This document shows, in pieces, positions 16,735 to 22,244 of a stretch of 22,244 bases of DNA (the stretch's first letter is position 1; each line of letters opens with the position of its first letter). Source of the DNA: Tyzzerella sp. (GTDB lineage Bacteria; Bacillota; Clostridia; Lachnospirales; Anaerotignaceae); assembly GCA_019415525.1 (NCBI GenBank), contig DXZA01000048.1, positions 1-22,244 of the forward strand, written 5' to 3'. The notes beneath the pieces are model-generated. The model had not been told where the DNA came from and searched no databases. It saw only the letters and a list, made by a program, of their open reading frames with translations. A program made the position numbers and the translations under genes.

Positions 16735-17316
16735 ATGGCTATTAATTTACAAAAAGGACAGAAAGTAGATTTAACAAAAGGTAATCCAAAACTAAAAAAT
16801 ATTTTAGTAGGTCTTGGTTGGGATGTTAATGCATTTGATTCAGGTATGGATTTTGATCTTGATGCAGCTGTATTTATGCTTGGGAAAAATGGCAAATGTC
16901 CAACAGAAAAAGAATTTATTTTTTATGGAAATTTATCACATACAAGTGGAGCTGTAAATCATATGGGGGATAATCTTACTGGTGAAGGAGATGGAGATGA
17001 TGAACAAATAAAGATAGATTTATCAAAAATTCCGGAAAATATTGAGAAAATTGCTTTTACTGTTACAATTTATGATGCTGAAACAAGACAACAGAATTTT
17101 GGACAAGTTTCAAATGCATTTATCCATTTACTAGATGAAACTAATGATATAGAGTTAATTAGATATGATCTTGGTGAAGATTTTTCTATTGAAACAGCCG
17201 TTGTTTTAGGTGAACTTTATAAACATAATGGAGAATGGAAATTTAATGCTATTGGTAGTGGATTTCAAGGTGGACTTGCAACTCTTTGTGAACATTATGG
17301 TATTGAAGTAGCATAA
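16735..17316 (+). CDS. terD: TerD family stress/tellurite-resistance protein
   Basis: This 193-residue protein has the length of stand-alone TerD proteins. All family hallmarks are present: MAINLQKGQKVDLTK at the start, GLGWDV, the acidic DFDLDA cluster (D39, D41, D43), FYGNLSH, the GDGDDE calcium-binding loop (85-90), FTVTIYDA and the closing WKFNAIGSGFQGGLATLCEHYG. TerD proteins bind calcium and occur in operons linked to tellurite tolerance, phage inhibition and colicin resistance. A strong AAGGAGG lies 8 bases before the ATG. It closes the cassette that begins with another TerD-like domain fused to a dynamin. It probably acts as a calcium-dependent sensor or scaffold in the cytoplasm; the link to the GTPases and nuclease is inferred from the operon. 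Confidence 0.95.
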   Translation: MAINLQKGQKVDLTKGNPKLKNILVGLGWDVNAFDSGMDFDLDAAVFMLGKNGKCPTEKEFIFYGNLSHTSGAVNHMGDNLTGEGDGDDEQIKIDLSKIPENIEKIAFTVTIYDAETRQQNFGQVSNAFIHLLDETNDIELIRYDLGEDFSIETAVVLGELYKHNGEWKFNAIGSGFQGGLATLCEHYGIEVA

Positions 17317-17342
17317 AAATTAATATTAATAATTTTAAATGA

Positions 17343-17495
17343 ATTTTTATTAGAGTAATCTATGTGGTATATAAATTATGCTATTTTATTCATGCAAATC
17401 ATTCTAAATCTTTTTATAATTTTATGACTATGATTATGCCTGATTGGAAGGAAAGAAAAATTATATTAGATAAAACTGCTAGATATTGGTTATAA
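17343..17495 (+). pseudogene. Relic of a YgjP/DUF45-type zinc metallopeptidase
   Basis: A 50-codon frame ends in TAA and matches the C-terminal end of YgjP-type (M48/DUF45) metallopeptidases: ANHSKSFYNF, then MPDWKERKIILDK. Intact family members are over 200 residues and read HELCH just before the NHSK motif. Here the same place reads YKLCY, so both zinc histidines and the catalytic glutamate are gone. An in-frame TGA at 17340 closes the frame upstream and no start or ribosome-binding site is present. Such peptidases are common next to type I restriction genes, so this is probably a leftover of an earlier locus arrangement. The family was recognised from memory of the motif. Confidence 0.72.
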
Positions 17496-17506
17496 GATTT
17501 TATATT

Positions 17507-17554
17507 AGCTACTATAAAAATATTAAACTAATTAATATATTATAGTAGCTTTTT
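17507..17554. terminator. Terminator between terD and the convergent XRE gene
   Basis: AGCTACTATAA (17507-17517) pairs perfectly with TTATAGTAGCT (17540-17550), followed by TTTT on the plus strand. It lies between two converging genes and may serve both, though the T-run is better on the plus strand. Confidence 0.8.
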
Positions 17555-17567
17555 CATTGAATAATAA

Positions 17568-17876
17568 TTATTTTATATGATTTATTGTGCTTAATATAAA
17601 TAAAAGTTGTTCATCAGAAAGATATTGTAATTCTTTTAAAATTTTTTGGATTAATTCGGGATATTTAGTATCTTCCTTAAAAAATTCTTCAGGAGTTATG
17701 CCGAAATAATCACATATAGCAATAAATTCTTTCATTGGTGGCAAGGCTTTTCTGGAGGATATATTGTATATATAACCACGACTATGACCTAATTCACGAC
17801 TCATTTTATATTCTGAAACACCTTTACGAAGTCTAAGTTCAGTAATTCTTTGTCTAATAAAATCTTCATAATTCAT
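17568..17876 (-). CDS. XRE family helix-turn-helix regulator
   Basis: This 102-residue protein has an N-terminal Cro/C1-type helix-turn-helix (about residues 5-62): ITELRLRKGVSEYKMSRELG, then HSRGYIYNISS as recognition helix region, and FIAICDYFGITPEEFF at the end of the fold. A short helical tail follows (about 65-102) that may mediate dimerisation. The frame can be extended to a GTG at 17885, but the ATG at 17876 is preferred because GGGTGA lies just upstream of it. It is divergent from the YpsA-like gene at 18025; the shared 150-base region contains three phased direct repeats that are its likely binding sites. Such short XRE proteins usually repress themselves and a neighbour. Confidence 0.88.
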   Translation of the reverse strand: MNYEDFIRQRITELRLRKGVSEYKMSRELGHSRGYIYNISSRKALPPMKEFIAICDYFGITPEEFFKEDTKYPELIQKILKELQYLSDEQLLFILSTINHIK

Positions 17877-17926
17877 TTTTATCACCCATATTTATGATAA
17901 ACAAAAAATATTAGTGTATATTCTAA

Positions 17927-17989
17927 AAATATATGTTATAATTTATTAATAGTATAAAAATATATGTTGTTTTGTAATAAATATATGTT
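17927..17989. repeat. Three 11-bp direct repeats between divergent genes, candidate XRE operators
   Basis: AAATATATGTT occurs perfectly at 17927-17937, 17958-17968 and 17979-17989. The start-to-start distances are 31 and 21 bases, close to three and two helical turns, so all copies face the same side of the DNA. The first copy overlaps the extended -10 element of the rightward promoter. Confidence 0.6.
17934..17942 (+). promoter_or_regulatory. Extended -10 promoter of the YpsA-like gene
   Basis: TGTTATAAT is a perfect extended -10 element, identical to the one before the WYL gene. It overlaps the first of the three direct repeats and leaves a leader of about 75 bases that contains the other two. 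Confidence 0.5.
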
Positions 17990-18024
17990 TCTATGTTGAT
18001 ATATCTATGGAGTGAATATATATT

Positions 18025-18537
18025 ATGAAAAGTTGCAGTTTTACAGGGCATAGACCGGAGAAATTATTTATTAAAAATTTTGAAAATGAAATTGAATGTA
18101 AATTAAAAAATGAAATAAGAAAAAATATAATCACTTTAATAAATAGTGGTGTATCTGTTTTCTATTCAGGAATGGCAAGAGGTATAGATATATGGTCAGC
18201 TGAAATAGTTATTGAATTAAAAAAGGAGTTTAAAAATATAAGTTTGATTTGTGTATTACCATTTAAAAATCAGATTAATGATAAATGGACTGAAGAAGAA
18301 AAAATAATATATAATAATATTATTAAAAATTGTTCCAAAATAAAAATAATATATGATTATTATAAAAAAGATGCTTTTGAAAAAAGAAATAAATATTTAG
18401 TAGATAATGCAGATATAATTATTGCTGTGTATAATCCTAAATATATTCGTTCAGGTACAGGACAAACAGTGAGAATGGCTCAAAGAGCAGGTATAGAAGT
18501 TATTATAATTAATCCAGAAGAATATATAAAACATTAA
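18025..18537 (+). CDS. YpsA/DUF1273 family SLOG-fold protein
   Basis: This 170-residue Rossmann-like protein of the YpsA/DUF1273 group belongs to the wider SLOG/LOG nucleotide-binding superfamily. Visible signatures are FTGHRPEKL (residues 6-14), the SGMARGIDIWSAE loop (48-60), ICVLPFKNQ, KRNKYLVDNADIIIAVY and the SGTGQTVRMA glycine-rich loop near residues 143-152. SLOG proteins bind or process nucleotide-derived ligands, and several act in phage defence or on mobile elements. Stand-alone YpsA relatives have effects on cell division in some Firmicutes. A GGAGTG site precedes the ATG. It is divergent from the XRE gene and ends in a terminator, so it forms a one-gene unit. The ligand is unknown. 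Confidence 0.87.
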   Translation: MKSCSFTGHRPEKLFIKNFENEIECKLKNEIRKNIITLINSGVSVFYSGMARGIDIWSAEIVIELKKEFKNISLICVLPFKNQINDKWTEEEKIIYNNIIKNCSKIKIIYDYYKKDAFEKRNKYLVDNADIIIAVYNPKYIRSGTGQTVRMAQRAGIEVIIINPEEYIKH

Positions 18538-18557
18538 ATCAATATGTATTAAATGAC

Positions 18558-18592
18558 AACAGTCTCAATTATTAGAAATGGGGCTGTTTTTT
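18558..18592 (+). terminator. Terminator of the YpsA-like gene
   Basis: AACAGTCTC (18558-18566) pairs over nine positions, two of them G-U, with GGGGCTGTT (18580-18588), followed by a T-run. It starts 20 bases after the stop codon. Confidence 0.85.
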
Positions 18593-18959
18593 ATTTTATA
18601 GATACTTAGGTGTAAAAATATATAAAAACACATTAGAAAATGTGAGTAAAATTATATATTTAACTGAAACTAAAAAAATTTCTAAATTTGGTTGTAAAAT
18701 CCCTTCTAAGTGACCTTATACATGAAGGGATTTTTATGATTATACCATTCTGGCTTATAAGCAAGAAAATTTATTTTTACTTTATAGATATAATTTATTT
18801 CTAAAAAATAAAATAAACATATACTGATATATTGTGCAACCATACAAAAATAAAAAAGTTTTCATATTTTACGCATAAAATCTTCCTTTTTTCGGCTTAA
18901 AGGTAAGGGGAGGTTTAGAGTTTTTTAATAAGCAATTCATATCTTAAAAATCCCTTTGG
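18593..18959. other. Non-coding spacer with one hairpin and no convincing gene
   Basis: This AT-rich stretch has no reading frame that I would call a gene. It holds a CACATT-AGAA-AATGTG hairpin (18629-18644), the orphan terminator at 18696-18735 (listed separately), and weak TATAAT-like strings such as 18789-18794 without a matching -35. Near its right end a CCTTT/AAAGG pairing (18885-18889 with 18899-18903) and AAGGG (18905-18909) with CCCTT (18952-18956) suggest that RNA structure already begins upstream of the main structured RNA. Confidence 0.6.
18696..18735 (+). terminator. Orphan terminator without an upstream gene
   Basis: AAAATCCCTTC (18696-18706) pairs perfectly with GAAGGGATTTT (18724-18734), followed by a T. 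It lies over 100 bases after the previous terminator with no gene between, so it may end a small RNA or be a relic. Confidence 0.75.
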
Positions 18960-19230
18960 TGAACCTTGAAAACTGAATACTAAGCAATATAAATACATTA
19001 CTCTGTTAAGCCTGAAAAGGAAAAGCAGTTGCCACAGTACGCCAAGACGATTTTTTTATATCCTTTAATCTGAGCGAGAACTACTATGGTTAAGTTATCT
19101 CTGGCAAAGATAATATGCCACGACCTTAACAGATCTATAATGATACTTCCACCGAGTCTCAGGTATCCCAAAGACGATGGTCTCCACGAAGGGGAAGGTT
19201 AAAATCCTATGAGTGTAGCCTAACACTGTT
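18960..19230 (+). ncRNA. Structured non-coding RNA, possibly raiA-type
   Basis: This stretch is visibly richer in G and C than its surroundings and has no long reading frame. Pairings seen are TCTGTTAAG (19002-19010) with CTTAACAGA (19125-19133); AAAGGA (19016-19021) with TCCTTT (19061-19066); hairpin TTATCT/AGATAA (19095-19100 with 19108-19113) whose loop TGGCA can pair with TGCCA at 19116-19120 or, as TGGCAA, with TTGCCA at 19029-19034; hairpin AGAC-GATG-GTCT (19172-19183); and hairpin AGTGT/ACACT (19212-19227) whose loop can pair back to AGGTTA at 19196-19201. Long-range helices and possible pseudoknots point to a functional RNA. The raiA motif, about 200 bases long, is known from Firmicutes and to my recollection also from conjugative elements. 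That makes it my leading guess, but I cannot align it. Ends are approximate. Confidence 0.62.
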
Positions 19231-19254
19231 TATGTTGCTTTTAAATATAATTAC

Positions 19255-19308
19255 TATTGTTCTGATAAGCATAAAATATTATTCCGATTTACTTTATATT
19301 GTTCCGAT
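19255..19308. repeat. Three 12-bp direct repeats upstream of the recombinase genes
   Basis: TATTGTTCTGAT (19255-19266), TATTATTCCGAT (19277-19288) and TATTGTTCCGAT (19297-19308) share the form TATTRTTCYGAT and are spaced 22 and 20 bases apart, about two helical turns. They lie 114 bases before the first recombinase start, followed by a TTATTTAT/ATAAATAA inverted repeat (19310-19333). They are candidate binding sites for a regulator or for a recombinase. Confidence 0.6.
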
Positions 19309-19421
19309 GTTATTTATAAGTTTTCATAAATAATAAAATTTTATTGTTGATGAAAGTTTATAAAAGTGTAGATGTGTAAGTATAAATAAGGTATTGTATG
19401 TTATATAAGGAGGTGTCTGAA

Positions 19422-20951
19422 ATGGGAGTTACAAAGGTTATTGAAGCTATTAATACAAAAAGTAATATAACAAGAGCCTGTGCTTACTGTCGTGTAAGTA
19501 CAGATATGTCCCATCAGATAAATTCCTACGAAGTACAAAAAGAGTATTATGAAAATTTTATAACAGAAAAGCCAAATCATAAGTTTGTAGGGATTTATGC
19601 TGACTATGGTAAAAGTGGAACTAAAGAAGAAGGTAGAACAGAGTTTGAAAGAATGCTTGATGATTGCCGAAATGGTATTATAGATGTTATATATACTAAA
19701 TCGATATCAAGGTTTGCAAGAAATGTAATTGATTGTTTAAGTATAGTAAGAAGTTTGAAGGAATTAAAAGTTGATGTGTACTTTGAAAAAGAGAAAATAC
19801 ATACATTATCTGAAAAAAGTGAAATATTACTATCTATATACAGTTCAGTAGCACAGGCTGAATCAGAAAGTATATCAACAAATCAAAAGTGGAGTGTACA
19901 AAAAAGGTTTTTAGATGGAACTTATATAATGTCAAACCCAGCTTATGGATACTGTAACAATAAGAAAGGCAGACTTAAACTTGTATCAAAAGAAGCAAAA
20001 GTTGTAAGATTTATATATGATGAATATCTTAATGGTAAGGGTATTCATATAATAGCAAGAGAATTAAGTGAAAATAAAATCAAAAGTCCAAAAGGAAACA
20101 ATATTTGGAATTCAGCAACAGTATATGGAATATTAAAAAATCCAATATATACAGGAGATATACTTCATCAGAAAACTTACAGTATGAATATAGTACCATT
20201 TGAGAGAAAAATAAATAAAGGTGAAGTTCCACAAATACTTATAGAAAATGACCATAAAGCTATTGTGAGTAAAGAAGAATATGAAGTAGTACAAATTATG
20301 CTATCCTGTAAACCTAAAAATGAAAAAAATGAAGTAACAGAATTTAGGGGAAAAATCATATGTTCCAAATGTAGTGATGTGTTTTATAGACAGGTAAAAC
20401 CTAAACAGGATATTACTTGGACTTGTAAAAATCGCATAATATCAAAAGATTACTGTAATATGGATATAGTAAAAGAAGATTTAATAAAAGAATTGTTTGT
20501 AAAAATGTGGAACAAGTTATCAAATAATTATGATAAAATTTTAATACCTATGGTTGAATCACTATATGCTATAAAAGAGTATAATGGAGAAAATCAAGTA
20601 ATTAAAGAATATAACAATAAAATAGATGAACTTATAAAGCAGAGTAACACCTTAAATCAACTAATGCAAAAAAGGTGTATTGACTCTGCTTTTTATATAC
20701 AACAAAAAAATATAACTGAACAGAAAATAATTGAACTTAATATTGAAAAATCAAGATACATAGAAAAAAGTCAAATGAATTATGAAATCAGAGAAACAGA
20801 AAAGTTGATTGATTTAATAAAAAATTCGCCTAAAACAATAAATATATATGATAAAAACTTATTCATAAAAATAGTAGACAAGATTTTAATATCAAAAGGT
20901 GAGGTAACATTCATATTAAAAAACAAGTTGGAGTGTAGGGAGATGAGATAA
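19422..20951 (+). CDS. Large serine recombinase, first of three
   Basis: This 509-residue site-specific recombinase integrates and excises mobile DNA through a covalent serine-DNA link. The N-terminal resolvase domain shows AYCRVST with the nucleophile S26, YADYGKSGT, YTKSISRFARN and an SSVAQAES helix. A recombinase DNA-binding domain (about residues 170-270; PAYGYCNNKKGRL, GILKNPIYTG) follows. A zinc ribbon (CSKCSDVFYRQ ... WTCKN ... DYC) and a long coiled coil with a C-terminal tail complete the usual large serine recombinase plan. The frame extends to an ATG at 19398, but AAGGAGG sits between that codon and the ATG at 19422, so the latter is chosen. It overlaps the next gene by one base, so the recombinases are translated together. 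Confidence 0.92.
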   Translation: MGVTKVIEAINTKSNITRACAYCRVSTDMSHQINSYEVQKEYYENFITEKPNHKFVGIYADYGKSGTKEEGRTEFERMLDDCRNGIIDVIYTKSISRFARNVIDCLSIVRSLKELKVDVYFEKEKIHTLSEKSEILLSIYSSVAQAESESISTNQKWSVQKRFLDGTYIMSNPAYGYCNNKKGRLKLVSKEAKVVRFIYDEYLNGKGIHIIARELSENKIKSPKGNNIWNSATVYGILKNPIYTGDILHQKTYSMNIVPFERKINKGEVPQILIENDHKAIVSKEEYEVVQIMLSCKPKNEKNEVTEFRGKIICSKCSDVFYRQVKPKQDITWTCKNRIISKDYCNMDIVKEDLIKELFVKMWNKLSNNYDKILIPMVESLYAIKEYNGENQVIKEYNNKIDELIKQSNTLNQLMQKRCIDSAFYIQQKNITEQKIIELNIEKSRYIEKSQMNYEIRETEKLIDLIKNSPKTINIYDKNLFIKIVDKILISKGEVTFILKNKLECREMR

Positions 20952-21748
20952 TGGCAACAAGGCGATTACCTTACGGATATAGATTTGATGGAAAAACTAT
21001 TATTATAGATGATATTGAAGGAAAAGTAGTTAAAGAAATATATGAACTTTTCTGCGAAGGCGTTTATATAACTAAAATAAAGAATTATATCAAAAACTTT
21101 GATATGAGCAGGCATAAAGTAAAAAGAATTCTTGAAGATGAGGTCTATATTGGAATAAATGATTTACCAAAAATAATAGATGAAGATTTATTTGAAGCAG
21201 CACAGAAAATAAAAAATCAAAGATTAAATGAAATAGGCAAAAATAAAACTAATGAATGTTGCCTTACAGAACAAAATTTCAAAGATAAAATTGTATGTGG
21301 TGAGTGCGGAGCAGATTATCACAGATATAAACGTGGAGAAGAATACATATGGAATTGTAGTCACAAAGTATTTAAAAGAAAGGTTTGTTGTAAAAATATT
21401 TCATTATCTGATGAACAAATAGAAAATATATGGTCAAGAATTGTTGATAAAATCAATGAAAATCCTAATTTATTACAACCACAAAAGACCATTTCAAATA
21501 AAAGTTTAGGCAGATACAATGCTTTAGACAGAGAAATAAAACTGGCTGAAACAGGCGAAAAAGAATATTCACAAGAAGAATTAATTAAGCTGATTTATAA
21601 AAGGGCATCTATTATGTATGAAATGTCAGATTATAAAGAAGAAATTAAAAAAATAGATATAAATGCATTAGATAAATTTACAGTTTATAAAAACAGGAAA
21701 ATAAAAATTAAACTTAAAAACGGAGTAGAAATAAAAGAGAAAATTTAG
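20951..21748 (+). CDS. Recombinase-like protein lacking the catalytic domain, second of three
   Basis: The 265-residue product begins directly with the recombinase DNA-binding domain (RRLPYGYRFDGK, then ILEDEVYIGI). It continues with a zinc ribbon (CGECGADYHRY ... WNCSH ... VCC) and a helical end. The resolvase domain with its serine nucleophile is absent, so it cannot cut DNA alone. The start is clean: TAATG overlap with the first recombinase, and the next gene starts 12 bases after its stop. It is therefore a maintained gene, not an obvious truncation. It probably acts as an accessory subunit that fixes site choice or direction of recombination; this role is inferred. Its divergence from its neighbours suggests an old arrangement. 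Confidence 0.85.
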   Translation: MATRRLPYGYRFDGKTIIIDDIEGKVVKEIYELFCEGVYITKIKNYIKNFDMSRHKVKRILEDEVYIGINDLPKIIDEDLFEAAQKIKNQRLNEIGKNKTNECCLTEQNFKDKIVCGECGADYHRYKRGEEYIWNCSHKVFKRKVCCKNISLSDEQIENIWSRIVDKINENPNLLQPQKTISNKSLGRYNALDREIKLAETGEKEYSQEELIKLIYKRASIMYEMSDYKEEIKKIDINALDKFTVYKNRKIKIKLKNGVEIKEKI

Positions 21749-21759
21749 GAGTGATATTT

Positions 21760-22244
21760 ATGGCAAATCGAAGGATATCAGTTATACCGGCAAAAGTTGA
21801 TACTAATAAAAATGTTCAACCAAAATATAAAAAACTTAATGTTGTTGCATATTGCAGAGTTAGTACATTACAAGAAGAACAAGAATCAAGCTATGAAGCA
21901 CAAATTGAATACTATACAAAACTAATTAATGAAAATCCAAACTGGAATATGGCAGGGATATATGCTGATGATGGTATATCAGCTACAAACACTAAAAAAA
22001 GAGATGATTTTAATGCTATGATAGATAGGTGTATCAAGAAAAGTAATGAAATTGATATGATTATTACTAAATCAATATCAAGATTTGCAAGAAATACCGT
22101 TGATAGCCTTATACATATACGAAAACTCAAAGAAAAAAATATAGCTGTATACTTTGAAAAAGAAAATATTAATACATTGGAAGCAACAGGAGAATTACTT
22201 ATAACAATACTAAGCAGTCAGGCTCAGGAAGAAAGCAGAAATAT
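21760..22244 (+). CDS. Large serine recombinase, third of three, truncated by the window edge
   Basis: The ATG follows a TAGGAGTG site and 161 codons are visible before the window ends with the frame open. The N-terminal resolvase domain shows AYCRVST with the nucleophile S35, YADDGISATNT, ITKSISRFARN and a SSQAQEES helix. These are the hallmarks of an active large serine recombinase. It resembles the first recombinase in its catalytic motifs but differs enough to be a separate lineage and not a recent copy. It is probably co-transcribed with the two preceding genes. The DNA-binding and zinc-ribbon parts must lie beyond the right edge. Confidence 0.9.
   Translation, partial: MANRRISVIPAKVDTNKNVQPKYKKLNVVAYCRVSTLQEEQESSYEAQIEYYTKLINENPNWNMAGIYADDGISATNTKKRDDFNAMIDRCIKKSNEIDMIITKSISRFARNTVDSLIHIRKLKEKNIAVYFEKENINTLEATGELLITILSSQAQEESRN

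Noticed and set aside
17364..17430. Short ATG-started frames in the terD-XRE gap as small proteins
   Set aside because: The only frame with protein-like content is the YgjP-type relic. The hydrophobic short frame has no ribosome-binding site and is explained by AT-rich sequence.
18602..18712. Short frame ending IPSK before the orphan terminator as a small gene
   Set aside because: It has no start codon with a ribosome-binding site, no recognisable motif, and runs into the terminator stem.
18966..18990. Resemblance of CCTTGAAAACTGAATA to the spacer next to 23S rRNA genes
   Set aside because: No 16S, 23S or 5S sequence or tRNA is nearby, so it is not an rRNA operon. A shared processing or leader signal remains only a thought.
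18960..19230. Group I or group II intron
   Set aside because: No domain V-like hairpin, no intron-encoded protein and no interrupted gene on either side.

Overview
The window is very AT-rich and densely coded. Its genes have strong purine-rich ribosome-binding sites and several TTG/ATG start choices, and several promoters look like extended -10 promoters (TGnTATAAT). This fits a low-GC Firmicute, probably a gut or anaerobic Clostridia-type organism; I cannot name the species. Nearly everything here is accessory DNA: a restriction locus, a Ter/dynamin/HerA/nuclease cassette, and the integrase end of a mobile element.

Positions 1-5363 hold the distal part of a type I restriction-modification locus. 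It contains a DUF2971 protein running in from the left edge, HsdS with a three-copy 12-bp repeat in its central spacer, and an HsdR close in length to the EcoR124 (type IC) subunit, closed by a strong terminator. hsdM is not in the window and presumably lies to the left. A WYL-domain regulator follows (5458-6429); its extended -10 promoter sits beside a perfect 16-bp palindrome. Next is a zinc-ribbon/coiled-coil/membrane protein (6545-7702) carrying a 210-bp tandem duplication.

Positions 7898-17316 form one co-oriented gene string with short gaps: a TerD-dynamin fusion; a small acidic protein; a HerA/DUF87-type ATPase; an HNH-like toxin nuclease; an immunity-like protein overlapping it by one base; a second dynamin-like GTPase with a C-terminal zinc ribbon; and a canonical TerD protein. 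This is the best candidate for a little-described system. My working model (inference) is a Ter-type stress or phage-sensing module in which two GTPases act at membranes and the HerA ATPase works with the nuclease on DNA or exports it, while the small partner protects the host.

Behind this cassette lie a decayed YgjP-type metallopeptidase fragment, a convergent terminator, a divergent XRE regulator and a YpsA/DUF1273 (SLOG-like) gene with three phased direct repeats between them. A roughly 880-base stretch without protein genes follows. It holds two terminators, a strongly structured probable non-coding RNA (raiA-like is my leading guess) and three 12-bp direct repeats. The right end carries three tandem serine recombinase genes. 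The middle one lacks the catalytic domain and the third runs off the window. These mark the end of an integrative element, whose outer boundaries are not visible.
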